Counted from the stretch's first letter, positions 8,052 through 17,069 are shown. The stretch is DNA of 64,000 bases from Streptomyces antibioticus (GCF_002019855.1 NZ_CM007717.1:1549260-1613259); one strand, 5' to 3'. Notes: generated by a model not told the origin, from the sequence alone. Program-made: numbers and translations.

Positions 8052-9629
8052 GTGAGGACGTTCGGCCACTGGATCGCCTCCCCCTGGCGGCGCGGTGCCG
8101 TCGCCTCCCTCGCGGGCGCCCTGCCCGTGCTCGCGTTCCCGGCCCCGGGGCTGTGGTGGTGGGCGTACGGGGCGCTCGTCCCGTGGATCCTGCTGATCCG
8201 CTCGGCGCCGACGGCACGGCGGGCGGCGCTCGACGGCTGGTGCGGCGGGTTCGGCTTCATGCTGGTGATGCACCACTGGCTGCTGCCGAGCCTGCATGTG
8301 TTCACCCTGGTCATCGCCGCGCTGCTGGGGGCCCTGTGGGCGCCGTGGGCGTGGCTGGTGCGCAGGTTCCTCGCGGCGCCCGACGGCGTGCCGGCCCGGG
8401 GCCGGGTATTGGCCGCCCTGCTCGTCGTGCCGTCGGCCTGGCTGGCGGTCGAGCTGGTGCGGTCCTGGCAGGGGCTGGGCGGGCCGTGGGGTGTGCTCGG
8501 GGCGAGTCAGTGGCAGGTGGAACCGGCGCTGCGGCTGGCCTCGGTGGGCGGGGTGTGGCTGCTGAGCTTCCTGGTGGTGGCGGTCAATGTGGCGGTCGCC
8601 GTGCTCGTCGCGGTCCCGGCGGCCCGGGTGCCGGCGGTCGCGGGGCTCGTGGCCACGGCCGCGACCGCGTCGGCGGCCTGGGCGTGGTCGCCGCGGCCCG
8701 ACGTCGACGGGCGGGTCAGGATCGCCGTCGTGCAGCCGGGCGTGATCGACGGGCCCGACGCCCGTTTCGACCGTGAGGAGGAGCTGACCCGGCGGCTGGC
8801 CGGGCAGGACGTCGACCTGATCGTGTGGGGCGAGAGCAGTGTGGGCTTCGATCTCTCCGACCGGCCCGACCTGGCCGACCGGCTCGCGACGCTGTCCCGG
8901 GTGACCGGCGCCGACATCCTCGTCAACGTCGACGCCCGCCGCGCCGACCGGCCCGGCATCTACAAGAGTTCGGTCCTGGTCGGTCCGGACGGTCCGACGG
9001 GCGCCCGGTACGACAAGATGCGGCTGGTGCCGTTCGGGGAGTACGTCCCGGCGCGCTCGCTGCTCGGCTGGGCGACCTCCGTCGGCAAGGCGGCCGGGGA
9101 GGACCGGCGGCGCGGGACCGAGCAGGTCGTGATGCACGCGGGGCCGGGGCTGCGGATCGGGCCGATGGTCTGTTTCGAGACGGCTTTCCCCGACATGAGC
9201 CGGCATCTGACGGAGGACGGCGCGGACGTGCTGGTCGCTCAGTCGTCGACGTCCACGTTCCAGGGGAGCTGGGCGCCCGGGCAGCATGCCTCGCTGGCCG
9301 CGCTGCGGGCCGCGGAGACCGGGCGGCCGTTCGTCCACGCCACCCTCACCGGCGTCTCCGCCGTCCATGACCCGGGCGGCCACCGGATCGGCTCCTGGCT
9401 GGGCACGGACACGAGTGCCTTCGCGGTGTACGACGTCCCGCGCGCCGACGGCACCACCCTGTACGTCCGTTTCGGCGACTGGCCGCTGCATCTGGCGCTG
9501 CTGGTACTGGCCGCGCTGGGGCTCACGGAGGGGGCACGCGCGGTGCGGCAGCACGGCGGGGTCGGCGGCGGTCATGCGGCCCCGTCGGGCTCCCCCACCG
9601 CGCGTACCACCCGCTCGCACAGTTCGTGA
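8052..9629 (+). CDS. lnt: Apolipoprotein N-acyltransferase
   Basis: 525-residue integral membrane enzyme that N-acylates the N-terminal cysteine of lipoproteins using phospholipid. About seven hydrophobic segments fill residues 10-215, followed by a carbon-nitrogen hydrolase domain starting VRIAVVQPG. The catalytic triad positions are visible: Glu in VWGESSVG, Lys in YDKMRLVPFGEY, Cys in MVCFETAF. A GTG at 8052 with GGAGG six bases upstream is preferred over an earlier in-frame start. Streptomyces species carry two Lnt proteins; this one stands alone. Its last 58 bp overlap, tail to tail, the 3' end of the oxidoreductase on the other strand. Confidence 0.92.
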   Translation: MRTFGHWIASPWRRGAVASLAGALPVLAFPAPGLWWWAYGALVPWILLIRSAPTARRAALDGWCGGFGFMLVMHHWLLPSLHVFTLVIAALLGALWAPWAWLVRRFLAAPDGVPARGRVLAALLVVPSAWLAVELVRSWQGLGGPWGVLGASQWQVEPALRLASVGGVWLLSFLVVAVNVAVAVLVAVPAARVPAVAGLVATAATASAAWAWSPRPDVDGRVRIAVVQPGVIDGPDARFDREEELTRRLAGQDVDLIVWGESSVGFDLSDRPDLADRLATLSRVTGADILVNVDARRADRPGIYKSSVLVGPDGPTGARYDKMRLVPFGEYVPARSLLGWATSVGKAAGEDRRRGTEQVVMHAGPGLRIGPMVCFETAFPDMSRHLTEDGADVLVAQSSTSTFQGSWAPGQHASLAALRAAETGRPFVHATLTGVSAVHDPGGHRIGSWLGTDTSAFAVYDVPRADGTTLYVRFGDWPLHLALLVLAALGLTEGARAVRQHGGVGGGHAAPSGSPTARTTRSHSS

Positions 9630-10483
9630 GTGGCCAGCGCGTCGCGGGCGCTGAGCTGCTTGCCCGCGCGCACGGCGTCCAGGAAGGCCCCGACGGCCTG
9701 CTCGATGCCACGCTGCCGGGCCACCGGCACCCAGTCGCCGCGCCGCCGCACGGTCGGCTGGCCCTTGTGGTCGATCACCTCGGCGAGATTGACGACCTGG
9801 CGCTTGGTGTCCTGCCCGGACACCTCCAGGATCTCCTCGTTGGATCCGCTGAGCCGGTTCATCACACCGAGCGCGGTGAACCCGTCCCCCGCGAGCTGAA
9901 GGACCACGTGGTGCAGCAGCCCGTCCCGGACGCGGGCGCGCACGGTGACGTCGTCGATGGGACCGGGCGCGAGGAACCGCAGGGTGTCGACGACGTGGAT
10001 GAAGTCGTCGAGGATCATCGTGCGGGGTTCCTCGGGCAGTCCGACGCGGTTCTTCTGCATCAGGATCAGCTCGCGCGGATGGTCGGCGCACTGGGCGTAC
10101 CCGGGGGCGAAACGCCGGTTGAAACCGACGGCCAGGGACACGCCCCGCTCCTCCGCGAGCGCCACCAGCCGCTCGGAGTCGGCGAGTTCGTACGCCAACG
10201 GCTTGTCGACATACGTCGGCACACCCGCCTCCAGCAGCCGCCCGACGATCTCGGGGTGCGCACCGGTGGGCGCGTGCACGAAGGCGGCGTCGAGCCCGGC
10301 CCCGATCAAGGAGTCAAGATCCCGGTGCCGCTGCGCGTCGGGCACACGCATGGCGTCCCCGACCCGGTCGAGAGTGGCGGGCGTACGGGTCTGAAGGTGC
10401 AACTCGACCCCGGGCCACGCACTCAACACCGGCAGATAGGCCTTCTGAGCAATGTCCCCAAGCCCGACACAACCAACCTTCAC
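9572..10483 (-). CDS. Gfo/Idh/MocA family oxidoreductase
   Basis: 303 residues. Rossmann fold at the N-terminus (VKVGCVGLGDIAQKAYLPVL, residues 1-20), the family DKP motif (YVDKPLAYELADSERL) near residue 95, and a C-terminal alpha/beta domain. GTG at 10483 is preferred: gagggag lies five bases upstream and similarity starts at once; longer in-frame starts add 18 unlikely residues. Shorter than the enzyme at 1600-2763 and not closely similar to it. Its stop overlaps the end of lnt by 58 bp. Cofactor NAD(P) is implied by the family; substrate unknown. Confidence 0.85.
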   Translation of the reverse strand: MKVGCVGLGDIAQKAYLPVLSAWPGVELHLQTRTPATLDRVGDAMRVPDAQRHRDLDSLIGAGLDAAFVHAPTGAHPEIVGRLLEAGVPTYVDKPLAYELADSERLVALAEERGVSLAVGFNRRFAPGYAQCADHPRELILMQKNRVGLPEEPRTMILDDFIHVVDTLRFLAPGPIDDVTVRARVRDGLLHHVVLQLAGDGFTALGVMNRLSGSNEEILEVSGQDTKRQVVNLAEVIDHKGQPTVRRRGDWVPVARQRGIEQAVGAFLDAVRAGKQLSARDALATHELCERVVRAVGEPDGAA

Positions 10484-10564
10484 GCCAACTCCCTCACCCA
10501 CGACCCCACCTTTCCTCGCAGCATACGGGGCTCCCACGGGCCACCGGCCGGCGATCAGCGAGAA

Positions 10565-10586
10565 GCCACGGTGGAAAACCCGTGGC
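10565..10586. promoter_or_regulatory. Inverted repeat between divergent oxidoreductase and DinB-family genes
   Basis: gccacgg at 10565-10571 and ccgtggc at 10580-10586 are perfect 7-bp arms with an 8-bp A-rich spacer. They lie 32 bp before the DinB start at 10618 and 82 bp before the oxidoreductase start. The placement suits an operator or an mRNA hairpin; no binding protein can be named. Confidence 0.35.
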
Positions 10587-10617
10587 CCCCGCGCCCCTCC
10601 CCGGCGACGATGCCAGG

Positions 10618-11133
10618 ATGACGACGACGCAGCGCAGTGAACCCGCCCAGAACGCCGATGAGCGCGCCATGTTGGAGGGGTGGCTGGAGTATCACCGGCA
10701 GACCCTGGCGCAGAAGTGTGAGGGGCTGACCGACGCCCAGCTCAGGACCGCCTCCGTGCCGCCCTCGGAGTTGTCCCTGCTGGGGCTGGTGCGGCACATG
10801 GCGGAGGTGGAGCGCGGCTGGTTCCGCAGGACGCTCCTGGCCGAGGACGCGGACCCGATCTACTACAGCGAGGAGGACCACGACGGCGACTTCCATCTCA
10901 CCGACAAGGACACCTGGGAGGAGGCGTACGCCACCTGGCAGGCCGAGATCGAGACCGCCCGGCGCAACGCCGCCGGCTTCGCGCTGGACGACCTCTCGCG
11001 CAACCTGAGCAGGCACAACGGGGAGCCGTTCAACCTGCGCTGGATCTACACCCACATGATCGAGGAGTACGCCCGCCACAACGGCCACGCCGACCTGATC
11101 CGCGAGCGCATCGACGGCGCGACCGGCGACTGA
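10618..11133 (+). CDS. DinB superfamily protein (DUF664, mycothiol-transferase-like)
   Basis: 171 residues with the four-helix DinB bundle. Histidines expected for metal binding are present: LVRHMAEVERGWFRRTLL (about residues 58-75) and YTHMIEEYARHNGHADLIRE near the C-terminus. The pattern fits the DUF664 branch that includes putative mycothiol-dependent transferases. Such enzymes join thiol cofactors to electrophiles or isomerise substrates; the substrate here is unknown. ATG at 10618 is chosen, since the 12 preceding in-frame residues are Pro/Ala-rich and unlike the family. Confidence 0.85.
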   Translation: MTTTQRSEPAQNADERAMLEGWLEYHRQTLAQKCEGLTDAQLRTASVPPSELSLLGLVRHMAEVERGWFRRTLLAEDADPIYYSEEDHDGDFHLTDKDTWEEAYATWQAEIETARRNAAGFALDDLSRNLSRHNGEPFNLRWIYTHMIEEYARHNGHADLIRERIDGATGD

Positions 11134-11279
11134 GTGTCTGACCGCCTGACCGCCTGACCCGACGGACGTCAGCGCGAGCGACCGCGCCCCCATCCGTACG
11201 GGGCACGAGATCACCCGTGCGGGGCAACCTGCGCCCGTCCGCTGTCGCCGCGGCGCCCGCAGCCACCAGAGTTGCGCGC

Positions 11280-11741
11280 GTGCAGCGAACGACGACTACC
11301 GCAACGCTCCTGGTCACCGTGGCCGTCTCGGCCCTCACCGGGTGTGTGACCGTCCAGGCGCCGACGGAGCCCGCGCCGGGGGCCGCCGTACCGTCCCGGG
11401 CGTCGGTGCCCCGGCCGGACGGGCGGGCCGGGACGCGGGTCGTGCAGGCGCCCGCCCGTGAGGCGCTGGAGATGACCGGGCCGGGGCCGTCCCGCGGGCC
11501 GGAGCGGTCGGCGGCCCCGGCGGAGAGACAGCAAGTGGCCCCCGCCCGTCCACGTCCGGCGCAGCCGCGCCCCCTCCCGCGGTCCGCCCGTCCGGAACCG
11601 CGACGGCCCGCGGCACCACGCGCCGAGATCCCGAGCGTGCCGCGCGGCGGCGCCGACGTGTGCGCGCTCGGCCGGAAGTACGGCGGCTGGAAGGGCGACA
11701 GCCCGGAGGCGACGATCTGCGACCAGGCGTACGGACGGTAG
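11280..11741 (+). CDS. Putative small Pro/Arg-rich lipoprotein
   Basis: 153 residues from GTG at 11280. A hydrophobic signal segment (ATLLVTVAVSALTGC) ends in a lipobox LTGC with Cys at residue 22, so the product should be lipid-anchored. The middle (residues 25-120) is low-complexity Pro/Ala/Arg. The last 30 residues are ordered-looking: GGADVCALGRKYGGWKGDSP then EATICDQAYGR, with two cysteines that may form a disulfide. This tail is common in short secreted Streptomyces proteins, function unknown. Convergent with the next gene, 11 bp apart. Confidence 0.65.
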   Translation: MQRTTTTATLLVTVAVSALTGCVTVQAPTEPAPGAAVPSRASVPRPDGRAGTRVVQAPAREALEMTGPGPSRGPERSAAPAERQQVAPARPRPAQPRPLPRSARPEPRRPAAPRAEIPSVPRGGADVCALGRKYGGWKGDSPEATICDQAYGR

Positions 11742-11752
11742 GGCGGGCCGGA

Positions 11753-12217
11753 TCAGGTGTCGCGCCCGTCCTCGCCCAGCCGGTGTTCCATCCGGCTGAT
11801 CGCCGCGCGTACGCCGTCGCCGTAGCTGTCGTCGGTCAGGGCGCGGGCCGCTCTGCGGGCCTTGCGGACATGGGTGCGGGCGGCGCCCGCGCGGCCGAGC
11901 TTGAGGTAGTCGGCCGCGAGGTTCAGATGCAGCGAGGGGTACAGGGCCCGCGCCGCGCGGGACTCCTCGTGCTCCTCAGCGGCCGTGAGCGCGCGCAGGT
12001 CCCACGCGAGTTCGTCGAAGGGGTCGTCCTGGGTGTCGGCGAGGTAGTGGGCGAGGGTGCAGCGGTGCAGCGCGTCACCGTCCTCGCCGACCTCGGCCCA
12101 CAGTTCGAGGAGCCGGCGGCGGGCCTCCTCGCGGTCGCCGCCGTGGTGCAGCATCACGACCTGCCCGATCCGCGTCAGCAGGGCGTCCGGCGCCGTCTGC
12201 CCGTGTCGCTCCGCCAC
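11753..12217 (-). CDS. Tetratricopeptide-like helical protein, function unknown
   Basis: 154 residues, GTG start with AAGGAG about six bases upstream. Almost wholly helical with TPR-like spacing: LLTRIGQVVMLHHGGDREEA, then RCTLAHYLADTQDDP, then SLHLNLAADYLKLGRAGAAR and THVRKARRAARAL. TPR repeats mediate protein contacts. It reads in the same direction as ung, but the 121 bp between them leaves co-transcription unclear. No specific function can be assigned. Confidence 0.65.
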   Translation of the reverse strand: MAERHGQTAPDALLTRIGQVVMLHHGGDREEARRRLLELWAEVGEDGDALHRCTLAHYLADTQDDPFDELAWDLRALTAAEEHEESRAARALYPSLHLNLAADYLKLGRAGAARTHVRKARRAARALTDDSYGDGVRAAISRMEHRLGEDGRDT

Positions 12218-12338
12218 CGCGTTCTCCTTGCCGTTCCGGGACGACGCTGCGTCCTCAGGGCGACGCTATCGGCAGCCACCGGCATTCCCGGTCAGGCGGC
12301 ACCGGGCCGGTGCGCGGAGCGACCGGCCCGGGGGGACC

Positions 12339-13028
12339 TCAGGCCGAGGCCAGGTTCGGGATGGTCCAGTCGATCGGGTCGTGGCCCTGCGCGGCCACCG
12401 CCTCGTTGATCTGGGTGAACGGACGCGAACCGAAGAACTTCTTCGCCGACAGCGGCGAGGGGTGCGCGCCCTTGACCACGATGTGCCGGCTCTCGTCGAT
12501 CAGCGGGAGCTTCTTCTGCGCGTAGTTGCCCCACAGGACGAACACCGCCGGGTCGGGCCGGTCGGCCACGGCGCGGATCACCGCGTCCGTGACCTTCTCC
12601 CAGCCCTTGCCCTTGTGCGAGTTCGCCTCGCCCGCGCGGACCGTGAGGACCGCGTTGAGCAGCAGCACGCCCTGCCGGGCCCACGGCATGAGATAGCCGT
12701 TGTCCGGGATGGGCGTGCCCAGCTCCTCGTGCATCTCCTTGTAGATGTTGCGCAGCGAGGGCGGGATCTTCACCCCCGGGCGCACGGAGAAGCACAGTCC
12801 GTGGCCCTGCCCCTCGCCGTGGTACGGGTCCTGGCCGAGGACGAGCACCTTGACCTGGTCGTACGGTGTCGCGTCCAGCGCGGCGAACACCTCTTCGCGC
12901 GGCGGGTAGACGGGGCCCTTCGCCCGCTCCTCCTCGACGAACTCGGTCAGCTCCTTGAAGTAGGGCTGGTCGAGTTCGCCGCCCAGAACCTCGCGCCAGG
13001 TCTCGGGCAGCATGGCGATGTCGGTCAC
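12339..13028 (-). CDS. ung: Uracil-DNA glycosylase (family 1)
   Basis: 229 residues. It removes uracil from DNA to start base-excision repair. The catalytic water-activating loop GQDPYH is at residues 65-70 (Asp67), the uracil-binding LLLNAVLTV at about 122-130, and the DNA-intercalating HPSPLS loop with catalytic His189 near the end. Length equals the normal bacterial enzyme. ATG at 13028 gives the expected N-terminus. It lies 78 bp downstream of the solute-binding protein gene on the same strand. Two-copy ung is known in Streptomyces; this is one complete copy. Confidence 0.96.
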   Translation of the reverse strand: MTDIAMLPETWREVLGGELDQPYFKELTEFVEEERAKGPVYPPREEVFAALDATPYDQVKVLVLGQDPYHGEGQGHGLCFSVRPGVKIPPSLRNIYKEMHEELGTPIPDNGYLMPWARQGVLLLNAVLTVRAGEANSHKGKGWEKVTDAVIRAVADRPDPAVFVLWGNYAQKKLPLIDESRHIVVKGAHPSPLSAKKFFGSRPFTQINEAVAAQGHDPIDWTIPNLASA

Positions 13029-13106
13029 GTCAACGTCCTCCGTCGTGCGGTCACTTACCTGCCACAGAACCTACAGGCGACCACTGACAACGGGGGCCCC
13101 GAGTGG

Positions 13107-14690
13107 CTACCAGCTCGTCTTGCGGGACAGTTCCCAGACCATCATGATCGTCGACGGGTCGAGCGAGCGCTCCGCGCCGGACAGGTCCTCGTTGACGGCG
13201 AGGTACTGCTTGCCCTGCCACAGCGGCAGCAGCCGGGCGTCGTCGACGAGGATCTGCTGGGCCGCCTCGAAGTCCTTCACCACGTTGGCGCGGTCGCTCT
13301 CCTCGCGGGAGCGCGGCAGCAGCACCTGGGTGATCTCCTTGGCCGGGTAGGGCGTACCGAGCGCGTTCTGCTCGCCGACGAAGGGGGCGATGAAGTTGTC
13401 GGCGTCCGGGAAGTCGGGGGACCAGCCGCGGCCGAAGACCGGGTACTCGCCCTTCTGGTAGCCGACCACGTAGGTGTTCCACGGGCGGCTCTTGAGGGTG
13501 ACCTTGAACAGCCCGGACGCTTCGAGCTGCCGCTTCAGCTCCTTGAACTCCAGGGCGGTGTCGGAGCCGTAGCGGTCGGTGGTGTACCAGAGGGTGAGCG
13601 GGACGGTCTGGGTGATCCCGGCCTCGGTGAGGATGGCGCGGGCCTTCTTCGGGTCCGGGTCGCCGAAGTCGTCGAAGAACGCGGTGGTGTGGCCGGTCAG
13701 GCCCGTCGGGACCATGGAGTACAGCGGGTCGACGGTGTCCTTGTAGACCTTGTGCGCGATCGCGGCCCGGTCGACGACCTGGGCGACGGCGCGGCGCACG
13801 GCGAGCTTGTCCGACCAGGGGTCCTTGGGGTTGAAGACCAGGTAGTTGATGTTGGCGGTGACGCCCTCGACGATCTGGAGGCCCGCGTTCTCGCCGCCCT
13901 TGGTGTCCAGGGCGACGATGTCGTCGGCCGCGAGACCCTGGTAGGTGATGTCGATGTCGCCGGCCCGCAGGGCCTTGACCATCTCGCCGGAGTCCTGGAA
14001 GTAGCGGATGGTCACCGCGTCGTTCTTGCGGTCGGCGAAGCCCTTGTAGTTGCCGTTGCGGACGAGGACGGCCTGCTTGCCCTCCTCGTACGAGTCCAGC
14101 CGGTACGGTCCGGAGCCGACGATGCCGGAGTCCTTGCGGACGGCGTCGGCGGGGTACTCGTCGGGGTCGACGAGGCCCAGGCCCGGGGTGGCGAGGACGA
14201 ACGGGAAGGTGGCGTCCGACTTGTTGAGCTTGAACGTCACTTCACGGTCGCCGGAGACCTCGACGCTCTTCAGGCTGCCGAGCAGACCGGCGGGGCCGGT
14301 CTCGGCGTTGATCTTCTTGATCCGGTCGACCGAGTACTTGACGGCCTCGGCGTCGATGGCGTCGCCGTTGGAGAACTTCAGGTCGTCGCGGAGCGTGCAG
14401 CGGTAGACACGGCTGGCGCTGTCGTCGAACTTGCAGTTCTCGGCGGCGTCCGGCTGCGGGGTCGTCGCGCCCGGCGGGTAGGACAGCAGCGTCTGGTAGA
14501 TGTTGCGGAACAGCTCCCAGGAGCCGTCCCAGGCCGCGGCGGGGTCCAACGTACTGGGAGCGCTGGTCGTCCCCATGACGATGGGTCCGGCCTCGTCGGA
14601 GCTCTCGTCGCCGAGAAGACCGCATCCGCTCACCAGGGATATGGACACGATCGCCGCCATGTAACGCAAGGATCGGTTCCGGTTGAACAC
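13107..14690 (-). CDS. ABC transporter substrate-binding lipoprotein, family 5 (peptide/nickel type)
   Basis: 527 residues. Signal peptide with lipobox LVSGC (Cys23), so it is anchored outside the membrane. The SBP_bac_5 fold is clear: LDPAAAWDGSWELFRNIYQT, the CTLRDDLKFSNGDAIDAEAV motif, GSGPYRLDSYEEGK, and LTLWYTTDRYG in the second lobe. It delivers oligopeptides or similar ligands to an ABC importer. No permease or ATPase genes are adjacent, so this is an orphan binding protein. GTG at 14690 is chosen because GAGGAG lies seven bases upstream; GTG at 14696 (two residues longer) would be too close to it. Confidence 0.9.
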   Translation of the reverse strand: MFNRNRSLRYMAAIVSISLVSGCGLLGDESSDEAGPIVMGTTSAPSTLDPAAAWDGSWELFRNIYQTLLSYPPGATTPQPDAAENCKFDDSASRVYRCTLRDDLKFSNGDAIDAEAVKYSVDRIKKINAETGPAGLLGSLKSVEVSGDREVTFKLNKSDATFPFVLATPGLGLVDPDEYPADAVRKDSGIVGSGPYRLDSYEEGKQAVLVRNGNYKGFADRKNDAVTIRYFQDSGEMVKALRAGDIDITYQGLAADDIVALDTKGGENAGLQIVEGVTANINYLVFNPKDPWSDKLAVRRAVAQVVDRAAIAHKVYKDTVDPLYSMVPTGLTGHTTAFFDDFGDPDPKKARAILTEAGITQTVPLTLWYTTDRYGSDTALEFKELKRQLEASGLFKVTLKSRPWNTYVVGYQKGEYPVFGRGWSPDFPDADNFIAPFVGEQNALGTPYPAKEITQVLLPRSREESDRANVVKDFEAAQQILVDDARLLPLWQGKQYLAVNEDLSGAERSLDPSTIMMVWELSRKTSW

Positions 14691-14891
14691 GCGCACGCTC
14701 CTCGATAAGCCATGCCAAGGGTTGGCAGACCATACCGCAGCGCCCGGGGCCCTGGACCCTTGCTCGATACACCATTTGGATCACGGTCGCCCTGACGACG
14801 TTGTCATGCCGGATGCGACCTTTTTGCACCGACACGGGCGCCGCTTCCGTCAAGGAGCGGCGCCCGCGGAGTGAGACGCGGTCCTGCGGGC

Positions 14892-15653
14892 TCAGCCGAC
14901 GCCGACGTTGAGGAAGATACCGCCGTCGACGACGAGTGTCTGCCCCGTGATCCAGTCCGACTGCTCCGAGGTGAGGAACGCGGCGGTGCCGCCGATGTCG
15001 GAGGGGACGCCGAGCCGGGCCAGCGGGTAGGCGGAGGCGGCCTCCTCCTCCCGGCCCTCGTACAGGGCCTGGGCGAACTTGGTCTTCACCACGGCCGGGG
15101 CGATCGCGTTGACCCGCACCTTCGGGGCGAACTCGTGCGCGAGCTGCTGGGTCAGGTTGATCATCGCCGCCTTGCTGACGCCGTAGGCGCCGATGAACGG
15201 CGAGGCCGACAGACCGGCGACGGAGGCGATGTTGACGATCGCGCCGCCGTTGTCCTTCTGCCAGGCGTGCCAGGTCCGCTGGGCGAAGCCGAGCGCGGAG
15301 ACCACGTTGGTCTCGAAGACCTTGCGGGCGACGTCGAGGTCGAGGTCGGCGATCGGCCCGAACACCGGGTTGGTCCCGGCGTTGTTGACCAGGTAGTCGA
15401 CGCGGCCGAACGCCTCCATGGTGCGCTCGACGGCGGCGGCCTGGTGCGCGAGGTCGTGCGCCTTGCCGGCGACGCCGATGACCCGGTCGGCGCCGAGCTG
15501 CTCGACGGCCTCCTTGAGGGCGTCCTCGTTGCGGCCGGTGATGCAGACCCGGTCGCCGCGGGCGACCAGCGCCTCGGCGACGCCGTATCCGATGCCCCGG
15601 CTGGCGCCGGTGACGAGGGCGACCTTGCCGGAGAGTGCGGGCAGTTCAGTCAT
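14892..15653 (-). CDS. SDR-family NAD(P)-dependent oxidoreductase (FabG-like)
   Basis: 253 residues, classical short-chain dehydrogenase. Cofactor loop TGASRGIG at residues 15-22, NNAG near 92, and the active-site YGVSK with Ser upstream in NIASVAG. C-terminal WITGQTLVVDGGIF is the usual FabG-like ending. It reduces or oxidises a hydroxyl/keto substrate, probably an acyl or small metabolite. It is 80 bp downstream of a second SDR gene on the same strand, so the pair is likely an operon. A 3-oxoacyl-ACP reductase annotation is common for such proteins but is not proven. Confidence 0.88.
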   Translation of the reverse strand: MTELPALSGKVALVTGASRGIGYGVAEALVARGDRVCITGRNEDALKEAVEQLGADRVIGVAGKAHDLAHQAAAVERTMEAFGRVDYLVNNAGTNPVFGPIADLDLDVARKVFETNVVSALGFAQRTWHAWQKDNGGAIVNIASVAGLSASPFIGAYGVSKAAMINLTQQLAHEFAPKVRVNAIAPAVVKTKFAQALYEGREEEAASAYPLARLGVPSDIGGTAAFLTSEQSDWITGQTLVVDGGIFLNVGVG

Positions 15654-15733
15654 GGTGATGATCCCAGGGGGTCGAAGGGGCCGGTCCGGGCCGGAATCCG
15701 GGTCGGATCGGGCTCGGGTCGGGCTCGGGTCGG

Positions 15734-16495
15734 CTAGTCGAGCGGTCCGCCGGCCACGTACAGGACCTGGCCGGAGACGAAGCCGGCGGCCTCGTTCGTG
15801 AAGAAGGCGATCGCGTTGGCGATGTCGTCGGGCTCACCGACGCGGGCCACGGGGATCTGGGTGGCGGCCGCGGCCTTGAACTCCTCGAAGCCCATGCCGA
15901 CGCGGGCCGCGGTGGCGGCGGTCATGTCGGTGGCGATGAAGCCGGGGGCGACGGCGTTGGCGGTGATGCCGAACTTGCCCAGCTCGATGGCGAGGGTCTT
16001 GGTGAAGCCCTGGAGACCGGCCTTGGCGGCCGAGTAGTTGGCCTGGCCGCGGTTGCCGAGCGCCGAGGACGACGACAGGTTGACGATCCGGCCGAAGCCC
16101 GCGTCGACCATGTGCTTCTGGACGGCCTTGCTCATCAGGAACGAGCCGCGCAGATGCACGCCGAGCACGGTGTCCCAGTCGGAGACGCTCATCTTGAACA
16201 GCAGGTTGTCGCGGAGCACGCCCGCGTTGTTGACGAGGATGGTCGGCGCGCCCAGCTCGGCCACGACGCGCGCGACGGCCGCCTCGACCTGGGCCTCGTC
16301 GGAGACGTCCGCGCCGACCGCGATCGCCCGGCCGCCGGCCGCGGTGATCTTCTCCACGGTGTCCTTGCAGGCGGCCTCGTCCAGGTCGATCACGGCGACC
16401 GCGCGGCCCTCGGCGGCCAGCCGTACGGCGGTGGCGGCGCCGATGCCCCGCGCCCCGCCGGTGACGACCGCGACCCGCTGTTCAGTGGTGGACAT
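15734..16495 (-). CDS. fabG: 3-oxoacyl-ACP reductase-like SDR protein
   Basis: 253 residues. Classical SDR with TGGARGIG at residues 12-19, DVSDEAQV after the second strand, NNAGVLRDNLLFKMS (a stretch characteristic of the FabG branch), Ser in NLSSSSALG and catalytic YSAAK. C-terminal GQVLYVAGGPLD. The FabG branch reduces beta-ketoacyl-ACP or beta-ketoacyl-CoA with NADPH. It is the first gene of a two-gene unit with the SDR at 14892. The true substrate may be a CoA ester rather than the essential fatty-acid cycle, since the main fab cluster is not here. Confidence 0.87.
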   Translation of the reverse strand: MSTTEQRVAVVTGGARGIGAATAVRLAAEGRAVAVIDLDEAACKDTVEKITAAGGRAIAVGADVSDEAQVEAAVARVVAELGAPTILVNNAGVLRDNLLFKMSVSDWDTVLGVHLRGSFLMSKAVQKHMVDAGFGRIVNLSSSSALGNRGQANYSAAKAGLQGFTKTLAIELGKFGITANAVAPGFIATDMTAATAARVGMGFEEFKAAAATQIPVARVGEPDDIANAIAFFTNEAAGFVSGQVLYVAGGPLD

Positions 16496-16535
16496 TGATG
16501 TGTCTCCTCGCCCTCGAGTAGAACCTGTGATGTGG

Positions 16536-16568
16536 TGAGCGACCGCTTAGTACCTTCGTCACGTGACG
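16536..16568. promoter_or_regulatory. Operator candidates upstream of the fabG-SDR operon
   Basis: Two elements lie side by side. 16536-16550 (tgagcgaccgcttag) carries opposed agc/gct half-sites of the type bound by TetR regulators of acyl-CoA genes. 16557-16568 (cgtcacgtgacg) is a perfect 12-bp palindrome. Both are 40-75 bp upstream of the ATG at 16495, where a promoter is expected. No TetR gene is in the neighbourhood. Confidence 0.4.
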
Positions 16569-16619
16569 CTAGAAGCGATGGCACCCGGTGTCAACGGCAC
16601 ACGGCGCCGGTGTGATCCA

Positions 16620-17069
16620 TTACCTCACCAGCAGATCCAGCAACCGCTCGGTCTCGGCCGCCGGATCGGTGGTGAGCCCGGTGTGCACGGGTCCCGGCCG
16701 GACCACGGTGGAGCGGGGCGCGACCAGCCAGCGGAACCGCCGCCCGGGGTCGTCCCCGGCCGCCTGCCCGGCCGCCGCGCCACCGGCGCAGACTCCCTCG
16801 ACGGCGCCCAGCGCGGCCCGCACCCCGGCCAGGTCCGCCGCCGGGTCCAGGGCGAGCAGCCGTGCCTCGTCCAGATGGGTGCGGGCGCCGAGGTAGCCCC
16901 GGGCGCGGCAGTACACCAGGACGCCCGCGTTGATGCACTCGCCGCGTTCGACGCGCGGTACGACGCGCAGCAGCGCGTACTCGTAGACGTCCCGGTCGCC
17001 GCCCTGGCCCGAGCGGGTGATGTGGCGCTCGGTGACATGGCCGGCCATGTGGATGCGGTTGCCGCTCAC
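16620..17069 (-). CDS. DUF3037 family protein partnered with a HipA-like kinase
   Basis: 149 residues. The family core is visible: YEYALLRVVPRVERGECINA, GVLVYCRARGYLGART, and RFRWLVAPRSTVVRPGPVH then TGLTTDP. The function of DUF3037 is unknown, but it is frequently encoded next to HipA-like kinases, as here. GTG at 17069 overlaps the kinase stop by 4 bp (GTGA), with GGAGGAGG seven bases upstream, so translation is coupled and the two proteins are probably made together. A longer in-frame start at 17399 runs through the kinase gene and is rejected. Confidence 0.82.
   Translation of the reverse strand: MSGNRIHMAGHVTERHITRSGQGGDRDVYEYALLRVVPRVERGECINAGVLVYCRARGYLGARTHLDEARLLALDPAADLAGVRAALGAVEGVCAGGAAAGQAAGDDPGRRFRWLVAPRSTVVRPGPVHTGLTTDPAAETERLLDLLVR

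Noticed and set aside
7413..10091. An 892-codon leftward open frame across lnt
   Set aside because: Shadow frame; lnt on the plus strand has its catalytic triad and membrane spans.
12057..14708. An 883-codon open frame on the plus strand
   Set aside because: Antisense to ung and the solute-binding protein gene; composition is Arg/Val/Leu-rich with no motifs.
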